Positions 45,181 to 53,105 of a stretch of DNA of 64,000 nt are shown here, in pieces. A program made the position numbers and the translations under genes. The notes under the pieces are model-generated. The model was given only the letters and a program-made list of their open reading frames with translations. It was not told where the DNA came from and ran no database searches. Origin of the DNA: Micromonospora sp. WMMD1120 (GTDB lineage: Bacteria > Actinomycetota > Actinomycetes > Mycobacteriales > Micromonosporaceae); contig NZ_JARUBO010000005.1 of assembly GCF_029626235.1 (NCBI RefSeq), positions 3,628,501 to 3,692,500 on the forward strand. Direction: 5' to 3'. Position 1 is the first letter of the stretch. Each line of letters begins with the position of its first letter.

Positions 45181-46017
45181 GTGGAGTTCACCAAGGGCCA
45201 CGGCACCGGCAACGACTTCGTCCTCCTTCCCGACCCGGACGGTCAGCTCGACCTGACCCCGGAGCTGGTCGCGGCGCTCTGTGACCGGCGGCGGGGCATC
45301 GGCGCGGACGGCGTCCTGCGGGTGGTCCGCGCGGCCAAGCATCCCGACGGCGCCGGGCAGGCCGGCGAGGCCGAGTGGTTCATGGACTACTGGAACGCCG
45401 ACGGTTCCTTCGCCGAGATGTGCGGCAACGGCGCCCGGGTCTTCGTGCGCTACCTGCTCGACACCGGGCTGGCCACGCCCGCCGGCGCGGCCCTGCCGGT
45501 GGCCACCCGGGCCGGCGTCGTGCGCGCGCTGGTCGAGGGCGACGCCGTGTCCGTCGAGATGCGCCGACCCCGGCTGTACGACAGTTCGAGCGCCACCCTC
45601 GGCGGTCTGACCCTGTCCGGCACCGTCGTGGACGTCGGCAACCCGCACCTGGTCTGTGTCCTGCCGACCGGTGTCGAGCTGTCCGCGCTGGACCTGACCG
45701 TCGCGCCCGGATTCGACCCGGTGGTGTTCCCGTCCGGGGTGAACGTGGAGTTCATTGTGGCGGGGGACCCGGTCGACGGCACCGACGGGCACACCCTGAT
45801 GCGGGTGTACGAGCGCGGCAGCGCCGAGACGCTGTCCTGCGGCACCGGTGCCTGCGCGGTGGGCGCGGTGGCCCTGCGCGACGCCGGCCGGGACACCGGC
45901 GTGGTAGCCGTCGACGTCCCCGGCGGACGCGTCACGGTCACGGTCACCGCGGATTCCTGCTGGCTGTCCGGCCCAGCAGTCCTGGTAGCAACCGGCGAGG
46001 TAACCCTCCCGGCCTAA
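45181..46017 (+). CDS. dapF: Diaminopimelate epimerase
   Basis: 278-aa enzyme converting LL- to meso-diaminopimelate for peptidoglycan and lysine. Typical beginning FTKGHGTGNDFVLLPD. The two catalytic cysteines are visible: Cys81 in EMCGNGARVFVRYL and Cys220 in ETLSCGTGACAVG. GTG 45181 has GGGGGC just upstream, 7 bp after miaA. It is probably the last gene of the LigB-miaA-dapF unit, ended by the hairpin at 46078. Confidence 0.96.
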   Translation: MEFTKGHGTGNDFVLLPDPDGQLDLTPELVAALCDRRRGIGADGVLRVVRAAKHPDGAGQAGEAEWFMDYWNADGSFAEMCGNGARVFVRYLLDTGLATPAGAALPVATRAGVVRALVEGDAVSVEMRRPRLYDSSSATLGGLTLSGTVVDVGNPHLVCVLPTGVELSALDLTVAPGFDPVVFPSGVNVEFIVAGDPVDGTDGHTLMRVYERGSAETLSCGTGACAVGAVALRDAGRDTGVVAVDVPGGRVTVTVTADSCWLSGPAVLVATGEVTLPA

Positions 46018-46077
46018 CCCCCGGCCGGCCTTCCCGGCTGCCCCTTCCCGGCTGTCCCTTACCGGTGAGCTTCCCGG

Positions 46078-46136
46078 TTGATCATGAAGTTATGGTCACC
46101 GTGCTCGGCGTGTCGTGACCATAACTTCATGATCAA
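46078..46136. repeat. Long intergenic hairpin repeat, copy b (likely bidirectional terminator)
   Basis: Perfect 22-bp arms at 46078-46099 and 46115-46136 with a 15-nt loop CGTGCTCGGCGTGTC. Arm and loop words match copy a at 5961-6037. It lies between dapF (+) and the malic enzyme gene (-). Confidence 0.82.
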
Positions 46137-46140
46137 ACCG

Positions 46141-46221
46141 GAGGCCCCGGAGGCCCCGGAGGCCCCGGAGGCCCCGGAGGCCCCGGAGGCCCCGGAGGCC
46201 CCGGAGGCCCCGGAGGCCCCG
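46141..46221. repeat. 9-bp tandem repeat, nine copies
   Basis: GAGGCCCCG repeated nine times without change, directly after hairpin b and 20 bp before the malic enzyme stop. One frame would read (Glu-Ala-Pro)9 but has no credible gene around it. Confidence 0.9.
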
Positions 46222-46240
46222 CAGGCCCGGGGTGCGGGGT

Positions 46241-47707
46241 TTACGGGGTGGCGCTGGCGTTGGCGGCGATCTCGGGAAGGTCGGCCGGGCCGGGGTCGGC
46301 GGCCGGGAGCGGGCTGGGGTTGTGCGCGGCGGCGCGGACGGCGGCGGCGACCGCCGGGGCCACCCGAGAGTCGAAGACGCTCGGCACGATCACCGTTGGG
46401 TTGATCTTGTCTTCGCCCACCACGTCGGCGATGGCCTGCGCGGCGGCGATCGCCATCTCCTCGGTGAACTCCTCGGCGTGCGCGTCGAGCATGCCGCGGA
46501 ACACGCCGGGGAACGCGAGCACGTTGTTGATCTGGTTCGGCTGGTCGGAGCGGCCGGTGGCCACCACCGCGGCGTGCTTACGCGCCTCCCGCGGGTCGAC
46601 CTCCGGGTCCGGGTTGGCCAGGGCGAAGACGATCGCGTCCTTCGCCATCTGGGCGATGTCGTCGCCGGTGAGCAGGTTCGGGGCGCTGACCCCGATGAAG
46701 ACGTCGGCACCCTGGATCGCCCCCGGCAGGTCGCCCGAGTAGTTCTCCCTGTTGGTGTTCTCCGCCAGCCACTGCCACGCCGGGTTGAGCCCGGTCAGCC
46801 CGCGGTGCAGGGCGCCCTCCCGGTCGTACGCGATGATGTCGCCGACGCCCTGGCGCAGCAGCAGCTTCATGATCGCGGTGCCGGCCGCGCCGGCGCCGGA
46901 GACGACCACCCGGACGTCCTTGAGTTCCTTGCCGACCACCCGCAGCGCGTTGGTCAGCGCGGCCAGCACGCAGATCGCGGTGCCGTGCTGGTCGTCGTGG
47001 AAGACCGGGATGTCCAGCGCCTCGCGCAGCCGGGCCTCGATCTCGAAGCAGCGCGGCGCGGCGATGTCCTCCAGGTTGATACCGCCGTAGGCCGGTGCGA
47101 TCGCCTTGACGATCTGCACGATCTCGTCGGTGTCCTGCGTGTCCAGCACCACCGGCCAGGCGTCCACCCCGCCGAAGCGCTTGAACAGCGCCGCCTTGCC
47201 CTCCATCACCGGCAGCGACGCGGCCGGGCCCAGGTTACCCAGGCCGAGCACAGCGGAGCCGTCGCTGACCACCGCGACGGTGTTGCGCTTGATGGTCAGC
47301 CGCCGGGCGTCCGCCGGGTTCTCGGCGATCGCCATGCAAACCCGGGCAACCCCCGGGGTGTACGCGCGGGACAGCTCGTCACGGTTGCGCAGCGCGACCT
47401 TCGAGGTCACCTCGATCTTGCCGCCGAGATGCAGGAGGAACGTCCGGTCGGACACCTTGCGCACGTCCACCCCGTCGAGCGCCCGGAGCGCGTCGACCAC
47501 CTGGTCGGCGTGCTTGGCATCGGCCGTGTCGCAGGTCAGGTCGACGATCACGTTGGTCGGGTCGGAGTCCACCACGTCCAGCGCCGTGACGATCGCCCCG
47601 GCCTCGCCGACGGAGGTGGTGAGCCGGCCGATCGAGGAGGCGTCCGCGGTTACGGCGATCCGGATGGTGATCGAAAATCCGGCGCTCGGCAGTCGGGTGA
47701 TGGCCAC
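46241..47707 (-). CDS. NAD-dependent malic enzyme with N-terminal ACT domain
   Basis: 488-aa oxidative decarboxylase (malate to pyruvate and CO2). An ACT regulatory domain (about residues 10-85; [19 protein letters not shown]) precedes the malic N-terminal domain ([57 protein letters not shown]) and the NAD-binding domain ([17 protein letters not shown]). The ACT domain implies allosteric control by a small metabolite. ATG 47707 follows GGAGGGATCCC on the minus strand. It converges with dapF over a long hairpin and a 9-bp repeat array. Confidence 0.94.
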   Translation of the reverse strand: MAITRLPSAGFSITIRIAVTADASSIGRLTTSVGEAGAIVTALDVVDSDPTNVIVDLTCDTADAKHADQVVDALRALDGVDVRKVSDRTFLLHLGGKIEVTSKVALRNRDELSRAYTPGVARVCMAIAENPADARRLTIKRNTVAVVSDGSAVLGLGNLGPAASLPVMEGKAALFKRFGGVDAWPVVLDTQDTDEIVQIVKAIAPAYGGINLEDIAAPRCFEIEARLREALDIPVFHDDQHGTAICVLAALTNALRVVGKELKDVRVVVSGAGAAGTAIMKLLLRQGVGDIIAYDREGALHRGLTGLNPAWQWLAENTNRENYSGDLPGAIQGADVFIGVSAPNLLTGDDIAQMAKDAIVFALANPDPEVDPREARKHAAVVATGRSDQPNQINNVLAFPGVFRGMLDAHAEEFTEEMAIAAAQAIADVVGEDKINPTVIVPSVFDSRVAPAVAAAVRAAAHNPSPLPAADPGPADLPEIAANASATP

Positions 47708-47838
47708 GGGATCCCTCCGTCACGGCTGTGCGGCCGGTCGGCCGCCGTCCGCATTTCTACCGGGTTGTCGCGGCCGACCAGCATGCGGCCCCACTTTTGG
47801 CGAGGTTCACCATGGGCATATAGCAGGTGCGTTCGGCG

Positions 47839-47867
47839 TTGAGTCATGTCAGGATTACGTTCTACTT
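47839..47867 (+). promoter_or_regulatory. Candidate promoter of hflX
   Basis: -35 TTGAGT (47839-47844), 17-bp spacer, -10 CTACTT (47862-47867). It overlaps the ATG at 47846, which argues for the downstream TTG as the hflX start. Confidence 0.4.
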
Positions 47868-47890
47868 ATCAAAACGGACAGGAGAACCGC

Positions 47891-49345
47891 TTGCGAGACC
47901 AGGAGAGCTTCGTCCCTGTCGAGGACGAGTTCGACGACGTCACCACCGGCGAGCTGGACCTGTCGGAGCGGCAGTCTCTCCGGCGCGTTCCCGGCCTCTC
48001 CACCGAGCTCAGTGACGTCACCGAGGTGGAATACCGCCAGCTGCGGCTGGAGCGGGTGGTCCTGGTGGGCGTCTGGACCGACGGCACGGTGACCGACGCC
48101 GAGAATTCCCTGACCGAGCTCGCCGCGCTCGCCGAGACCGCCGGCTCCCAGGTGCTCGAAGGGCTCATCCAACGCCGCACCCGTCCCGACCCGGCCACGT
48201 ACATCGGCCGTGGCAAGGTCGACGACCTCGGCGCGGTGGTGCGTTCCACCGGTGCCGACACCGTCATCTGCGACGGTGAGCTGTCACCGTCGCAGCTGCG
48301 CAACCTGGAGCAGCGCACCAAGGTCAAGGTCGTCGACCGGACCGCGCTGATCCTTGACATCTTCGCCCAGCACGCCAAGAGCAAGGAGGGTAAGGCGCAG
48401 GTCGAGCTGGCCCAGCTCGAATACCTGCTGCCCCGGCTGCGCGGTTGGGGTGAGACGCTCTCCCGGCAGACCGGTGGCTCCGGTCGGGGTGGCGGCGCCG
48501 GCGGCGGTGTGGGTGTCCGTGGTCCGGGTGAGACCAAGCTGGAGACCGACCGGCGCCGCATCCGCCACCGGATCTCCCGGCTGCGCCGCGAGATCAAGGG
48601 CATGCGGACGGTACGCGTGACCAAGCGCTCCCGTCGCTCCCGCAACGCCGTTCCCGCGGTGGCCATCGCCGGCTACACGAACGCCGGCAAGTCCAGCCTG
48701 CTCAACCGCCTGACCGGGGCTGGCGTGCTGGTGGAGAACGCGCTGTTCGCCACACTGGACCCCACCACCCGCAAGGCCACGACCTCGGACGGGCGCCTCT
48801 ACACCCTCTCCGACACCGTCGGCTTCGTCCGGCACCTGCCGCACCAGATCGTCGAGGCGTTCCGCTCGACGCTGGAGGAGGTCGCCGAGGCGGACCTGGT
48901 GGTGCACGTGGTGGACGGCACCCACCCCGATCCGGAGGAGCAGGTCCGGGCCGTGCACGCGGTGCTCGCCGAGGTGAGCGCGGACCGGCTGCCGGAGTTG
49001 CTGGTGGTCAACAAGACCGACGCCACCGACGAGGACACTCTGCTGCGCCTCAAGCGACTCTGGCCGGACGCGATCTTCGTGTCCGCACACTCCGGGCGGG
49101 GTGTCGACGAGCTGCGCGCGGCGATCGAGGAGCGGCTGCCGAGCCCGGCCGTCGAGGTCCGGGCCGTGCTCCCGTACGACAGGGGGGACCTGGTCGCCCG
49201 GGCCCACCGCACGGGCGATGTGCTCAGCACGTCGCACCTGCCCGAGGGCACACTGTTGCACGTCCGCGTCAACGCGGAGCTGGCCGCGGAGCTGGCTCCG
49301 TACGACGTCCAGCGGCAGGAGCAGGCGGCCGGCAGCCGGTCCTGA
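47891..49345 (+). CDS. hflX: GTPase HflX
   Basis: 484-aa GTPase that binds the 50S subunit and rescues or splits stalled ribosomes. N-terminal HflX domain (ADTVICDGELSPSQLRNLEQ; VDRTALILDIFAQHAKSKEG), a Gly-rich linker (SGRGGGAGGGVGVRGPGETK) and the G domain: G1 GYTNAGKSS, G3 DTVGFVRHLP, G4 NKTD, and an HSGRGVDEL segment. TTG 47891 is chosen because CAGGAGAAC lies 5-10 nt before it; ATG 47846 lacks a ribosome-binding site and overlaps the probable promoter. It is monocistronic or followed by the secreted protein gene. Confidence 0.94.
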   Translation: MRDQESFVPVEDEFDDVTTGELDLSERQSLRRVPGLSTELSDVTEVEYRQLRLERVVLVGVWTDGTVTDAENSLTELAALAETAGSQVLEGLIQRRTRPDPATYIGRGKVDDLGAVVRSTGADTVICDGELSPSQLRNLEQRTKVKVVDRTALILDIFAQHAKSKEGKAQVELAQLEYLLPRLRGWGETLSRQTGGSGRGGGAGGGVGVRGPGETKLETDRRRIRHRISRLRREIKGMRTVRVTKRSRRSRNAVPAVAIAGYTNAGKSSLLNRLTGAGVLVENALFATLDPTTRKATTSDGRLYTLSDTVGFVRHLPHQIVEAFRSTLEEVAEADLVVHVVDGTHPDPEEQVRAVHAVLAEVSADRLPELLVVNKTDATDEDTLLRLKRLWPDAIFVSAHSGRGVDELRAAIEERLPSPAVEVRAVLPYDRGDLVARAHRTGDVLSTSHLPEGTLLHVRVNAELAAELAPYDVQRQEQAAGSRS

Positions 49346-49395
49346 GCGGCCACGGCGTCATCCATCGGAAACGCGCGGCATGCGACACTGGCCGA

Positions 49396-51141
49396 ATGCG
49401 CCGCGTTGTTTCCTCGGTCACGGTTGCCCTCGGCCTGTTTGGGGCAACCGTGGCGTTCGCCGGAGCAGCCGCCGCGGCACCCGTCGCCGGGTCCGCCGGG
49501 CTGCTCGCCGCCGCCCCCGGCCAGAAGCGGTGCACGATCACCGACGAGCGTCTGCGGGAGCTGTCCGGGCTGGTCGCGACCAAGAGCGGCTACATCGCGG
49601 TCAACGACGGCACCGATGTCGCGGCGCGCGAGCGGGTCTTCTTCCTCGACACCAAGTGTGAGATCTCGAAGGAGCCGGTCCGCTACTCGGGTCAGGGCCC
49701 GTCCGACACCGAGGATCTGGCGCTGTCCAAGGACGGCAGGACCCTCTGGATCGCCGACACCGGTGACAACGCCGACTCCAAGCAGCGCCGCACCCGCGTC
49801 GCCCTCTGGTCGATGCCGGTCAGTGGCTCCAAACAGCCAGTCCTGCACCGGCTGTCGTACCCGGAGGCCAAACCGCACGACGCCGAGGCGCTGCTCATCG
49901 GCGACGACGGCAAGCCGCTGATCATCACCAAGGTGACCAAAGGCAAGGCCGAGATCTACACCCCGACGGGGGCGTTGAAGAGCGGCGAGACCGACCCGGT
50001 GCCGATGCGCAAGGCCGGCGAGATCCTGCTGCCCAAGACGCAGACCGAAAATCCGCTGAACACGTTCGGCCGGATCGCCATCACCGGTGCCGCCCGCTCG
50101 CCGGACGGCTCCCGGGTCGTCCTGCGCACCTACGCGGACGCCTTCGAGTTCGACGTCACCAATGGCGACATCGTCGGCGCCCTCACCACCGGCAAGCCGC
50201 GAGTGACGCCGTTGACCGACCCGTTCGGTGAGGCGATCACCTACAGCCCGGACGGGAAATCGTTCCTCACGGTCTCCGACGCGGCCCGGTTCACCGAGGA
50301 CGACCCGCTCGACATCCTCAGCTACTCGCCGTCGACCTCCACGGCGGTGCCGCTGGCCGCGGAGGATGCTCCCAAGCCGGCGGCCTCGAAGTCCTGGACG
50401 GCCGGGTTGAGCCTCGACGACATCACGTACCTGGTCGGCGCGGTCGGGTTGCTCGGGCTGCTGCTGGTCGGCGCCGGGATCGTCGGCATCGTCCGAGCCC
50501 GCCGCCGCCCGCCGACCGACGACGCTGCCGATCCGTCGGATCTCGACGACGAGCCGTTCGGCTCCCGGTCCGGCCGCGCCGACGGTTCCTTCGGTAGCGA
50601 CGACCGCAGGAACGGCGTCTACGGGAGTGGTGCGGCGGCCGGCGGTGCGGTCTACGGCGGTGGCGCGGGTCGCGGCGGCCCGGCTCCGGCGGGTGGTGCC
50701 GTGTACGGCGGCGGTGGTGCCCGCCCCGCCGTCGCCGACGGTGGCTACGGTGCCCCGCGGCCGGGCGGTGGCGTGTATGGCGGTGGCGGAGCCCGCCCCG
50801 CTGGCGGCGGTGGTCGCCCGCAGGGCGGTGGCGGCCGTCCCCAGGGCGGTGGTGGTCGCCCGCAGGGCGGTGGCGGCGGTCGGCCGCAGGGCGGTGGCGG
50901 TCGCCCGCAGGGCGGTGGCGGTCGTGCCCAGGGTGGTGGTGGTCGCCCGCAGGGCGGCGGTGTCTACGGCGGCGGTGGTGGTCAGCCCGGGGCCGGCCGT
51001 GCCGAACCGCCCCGGCGCGGGGGACAGGAGCCGGACTACCGGGGCCAGCGACCAGCACGCCGACGCGACGAGGAACCACCCGTGGACCCGTACGGGCAGT
51101 ATCCCGGCGGTGGTCGCGGGCATCGGGGCGACCGCTACTGA
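49396..51141 (+). CDS. Secreted, membrane-anchored beta-propeller-like protein with Gly-rich tail
   Basis: 581 aa. A Sec signal peptide (about 1-28) is followed by an extracytoplasmic domain (about 40-335) with repeated blade-like segments (KDGRTLWIADTGDN; SPDGSRVVLRTYADAFEF; YSPDGKSFLTVSD). One transmembrane helix (about 341-369) then leads to a cytoplasmic tail. The tail (about 405-575) is extremely Gly-rich, with seven or so R-P-Q-G-G-G-G units and VYGGGGA repeats, ending in a charged GRGHRGDRY-type end. The tail is likely disordered. No enzyme motif is seen; a sensing or scaffold role is only a guess. The gene does not match a named family I can recall. Confidence 0.75.
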   Translation: MRRVVSSVTVALGLFGATVAFAGAAAAAPVAGSAGLLAAAPGQKRCTITDERLRELSGLVATKSGYIAVNDGTDVAARERVFFLDTKCEISKEPVRYSGQGPSDTEDLALSKDGRTLWIADTGDNADSKQRRTRVALWSMPVSGSKQPVLHRLSYPEAKPHDAEALLIGDDGKPLIITKVTKGKAEIYTPTGALKSGETDPVPMRKAGEILLPKTQTENPLNTFGRIAITGAARSPDGSRVVLRTYADAFEFDVTNGDIVGALTTGKPRVTPLTDPFGEAITYSPDGKSFLTVSDAARFTEDDPLDILSYSPSTSTAVPLAAEDAPKPAASKSWTAGLSLDDITYLVGAVGLLGLLLVGAGIVGIVRARRRPPTDDAADPSDLDDEPFGSRSGRADGSFGSDDRRNGVYGSGAAAGGAVYGGGAGRGGPAPAGGAVYGGGGARPAVADGGYGAPRPGGGVYGGGGARPAGGGGRPQGGGGRPQGGGGRPQGGGGGRPQGGGGRPQGGGGRAQGGGGRPQGGGVYGGGGGQPGAGRAEPPRRGGQEPDYRGQRPARRRDEEPPVDPYGQYPGGGRGHRGDRY

Positions 51142-51214
51142 TCTGAGCCGCTGCGCTCACTAGCCTCGACCAGCGGTACGGGTGGACGCGCGTGGCGTCC
51201 ACCCGTCGAACCGG

Positions 51215-52000
51215 TCAGATCCGGCGGAGCACCGCCACGACCCGACCCATGATGGTGGCGTCGTCACCGGGGATCGGGTCGAAGGCCGGGTTCTGCGGCA
51301 TCAGCCAGACGTGCCCGTCGCGCCTCCGGTAGGTCTTGACAGTCGCCTCACCGTCGAGCATGGCCGCCACGATCTCGCCCGAGTCGGCGGTCGGCTGCTG
51401 CCGGACGACCACCCAGTCGCCGTCGCAGATGGCCGCGTCGAGCATCGAGTCGCCCTTGACCTGGAGCATGAAGACCTCGCCCTCGCCGACCAACTCGCGA
51501 GGGAGGGGGAAGATGTCCTCCACCGCCTGCTCGGCGAGGATCGGCCCACCGGCGGCGATCCGGCCGAGCATCGGCACGTACGCCGGTGCGGGCCGCTGTG
51601 CCCGGGACAACTCGTCGTCGATGGCCTCGCTGGGGGCCCGGACGTCGACCGCGCGCGGCCGGTTCGGGTCGCGGCGGAGGAAGCCCTTCTTTTCCAGCTC
51701 CTTGAGCTGGTAGGCGACGCTGGACGGCGACACCAGGCCGACCGCCTCGCCGATCTCGCGGACGCTCGGTGGGTAGCCGTGCCGCTCGACCCAGGTGCGG
51801 ATGAATTCCAGGATGCGGCGTTGGCGGGCGGTCAGGTCGACCGCAGCCGGGTCGGGGAAGGCGCTGACCACCGGAGTGACCTGACGCACGGCGGGTTGGC
51901 CCGTCCGGCTGCGGGCGGCGCTGCGGCGTCGGGTGGCCGGCGGGCCCGCCTCGGTGATCTGCTGCGGGCTCTTCGGCCGGCTGGCCCGGTCCTCGGTCAC
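51215..52000 (-). CDS. lexA: SOS repressor LexA
   Basis: 261-aa LexA. The winged HTH (about residues 50-115; [40 protein letters not shown]) binds SOS boxes. The C-terminal latent protease has the Ala-Gly cleavage site in [13 protein letters not shown], Ser in [11 protein letters not shown] and Lys in [12 protein letters not shown] 52000 has GGAGGACGG directly upstream; the frame extends to 52105 but that stretch contains the operator. An unusual N-terminal extension of about 45 residues precedes the HTH. It should repress recA and itself in this window. Confidence 0.96.
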   Translation of the reverse strand: MTEDRASRPKSPQQITEAGPPATRRRSAARSRTGQPAVRQVTPVVSAFPDPAAVDLTARQRRILEFIRTWVERHGYPPSVREIGEAVGLVSPSSVAYQLKELEKKGFLRRDPNRPRAVDVRAPSEAIDDELSRAQRPAPAYVPMLGRIAAGGPILAEQAVEDIFPLPRELVGEGEVFMLQVKGDSMLDAAICDGDWVVVRQQPTADSGEIVAAMLDGEATVKTYRRRDGHVWLMPQNPAFDPIPGDDATIMGRVVAVLRRI

Positions 52001-52074
52001 GTCCGTCCTCCCTGGTCGGCGCTGGGTGCCTCGTCGGCTCGTGGTGCGTGCGGTGGTGCCACGATGTTCATGAC

Positions 52075-52199
52075 CGTATAGGTGAGATCGGTCATTTTCA
52101 AACATCTGTACGACCTCTCACCGGCGTGTCGGGGTGAAAAACCACGCTGCTCGTACTGATGTTCTGATAAATGGTACGTCAGATAGCACTGGTGTTCGA
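52075..52199 (-). promoter_or_regulatory. lexA promoter with three SOS-box-like sites
   Basis: Sites fitting TCGAAC-N4-GTTCGA: TCAAAC-ATCT-GTACGA (52098-52113; 10/12), TCGTAC-TGAT-GTTCTG (52151-52166; 9/12) and TAGCAC-TGGT-GTTCGA (52184-52199; 10/12). On the minus strand a promoter TTTGAA (52102-52097), 16-bp spacer, TATACG (52080-52075) has its -35 inside the first site, which fits autorepression. Confidence 0.65.
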
Positions 52200-52333
52200 T
52201 TGTCGGTCGGTTTCCGGTCCGCTGCCGACACGTCGACCGGTAACCCGGGCGGGGTCGTGGCGTTGAGGCTTCGGGTGGCGCGATGGTGGGGGATGACCGG
52301 ATGGTCCGTGACGCGCCGGACACGCCGGCCAAC

Positions 52334-52413
52334 TTGACCGGGCTTCCCCGGCGACATACGGTCGACCCCTAGATGTAGTAGTGACACGGGCGTAAGTTGC
52401 CTACAGGTTGGGT
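52334..52413 (+). promoter_or_regulatory. nrdR-nrdJ promoter with two NrdR-box-like sites
   Basis: Promoter TTGACC (52334-52339), 17-bp spacer, TACGGT (52357-52362). CTAGATGTAG (core 52369-52378) and CTACAGGTTG (core 52401-52410) resemble the NrdR box core CWATATATWG at 8 and 7 of 10 positions. Their centres are 32 bp apart (three helical turns), and the first covers the expected transcription start, matching NrdR autoregulation. Confidence 0.6.
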
Positions 52414-52539
52414 CCGACTACCGACCGCACTCCCGTAAGGTTGATCACGGCGGGCGCCACGAGCGCGGGGCACCGTCGTGGTGAGTCGTGCCCGGGTGCG
52501 TCCGGTTCGGCGTGGTTGATCATGATTAGGGGGTCCGCG

Positions 52540-53040
52540 ATGCGGTGTCCGTACTGCCGGCACGCCGACTCCCGGGTGGTCGACTCGCGCGAGGCCGACG
52601 ACGGCCAACTCATCCGGCGGCGGCGGTCCTGTCCGGAGTGCGGCAAGCGGTTCACCACGGTCGAGGAGGCGGTCCTCGCGGTCGTCAAGCGCAGCGGGGT
52701 GACCGAGCCGTTCAGCCGCACGAAGATCATCGGCGGGGTGCGCAAGGCGTGCCAGGGCCGGCCGGTCGACGACGACTCGCTCGCGCTGCTCGCGCAACGG
52801 GTCGAGGAGACCGTCCGGGCCAAGGGGGCCGCCGAGATCCCCAGTCACGAGGTGGGCCTGGCGATCCTGGGTCCGTTGCGCGACCTGGACGAGATCGCCT
52901 ACCTGCGGTTCGCCAGTGTCTACCGTTCCTTCGACTCGCTTGCCGACTTCGAGCGCGAGATCGAGACGTTGCGGGCCGCTGCGCGCGCCCGGGAGCAGGA
53001 CCGGGCCGACGCGGTTGACGCCGCCGGCCGCACCAGCTGA
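52540..53040 (+). CDS. nrdR: Transcriptional repressor NrdR
   Basis: 166-aa repressor of ribonucleotide reductase genes. The N-terminal zinc ribbon [20 protein letters not shown] ... [10 protein letters not shown] is complete (four Cys). The ATP-cone domain (about 47-140) binds ATP/dATP ([37 protein letters not shown]). ATG 52540 has TAGGGGGGTCC upstream. nrdJ begins 65 bp downstream, so the two are co-transcribed, as in Streptomyces nrdRJ. Confidence 0.96.
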   Translation: MRCPYCRHADSRVVDSREADDGQLIRRRRSCPECGKRFTTVEEAVLAVVKRSGVTEPFSRTKIIGGVRKACQGRPVDDDSLALLAQRVEETVRAKGAAEIPSHEVGLAILGPLRDLDEIAYLRFASVYRSFDSLADFEREIETLRAAARAREQDRADAVDAAGRTS

Positions 53041-53105
53041 ATCTGCACGGATTTTCGAGAGATCAAGACGCGGTGGCTGACCGCGTAGACGAGGGGGGCA
53101 ACGGC

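Larger units (their letters stand above)
52001..52539. other. 539-bp regulatory interval between lexA and nrdR
   Basis: No gene seen. The interval carries the lexA promoter and SOS-like sites on its left and the nrdR promoter with two NrdR-box-like sites on its right. Its middle (52200-52330) shows no recognisable signal. Confidence 0.6.

Noticed and set aside
46078..46404. Frame encoding (Glu-Ala-Pro)9 next to hairpin b
   Set aside because: It starts in a hairpin, runs through a 9-bp repeat and then antisense to malic enzyme; better explained as noncoding repeat.
47846..47890. ATG 47846 as the hflX start
   Set aside because: No ribosome-binding site, and it overlaps the probable promoter; TTG 47891 has a good site.
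53041..53105. B12 riboswitch before nrdJ
   Set aside because: Only 65 bp separate nrdR and nrdJ and no B12-box-like sequence is seen; control seems to be by NrdR upstream of nrdR.
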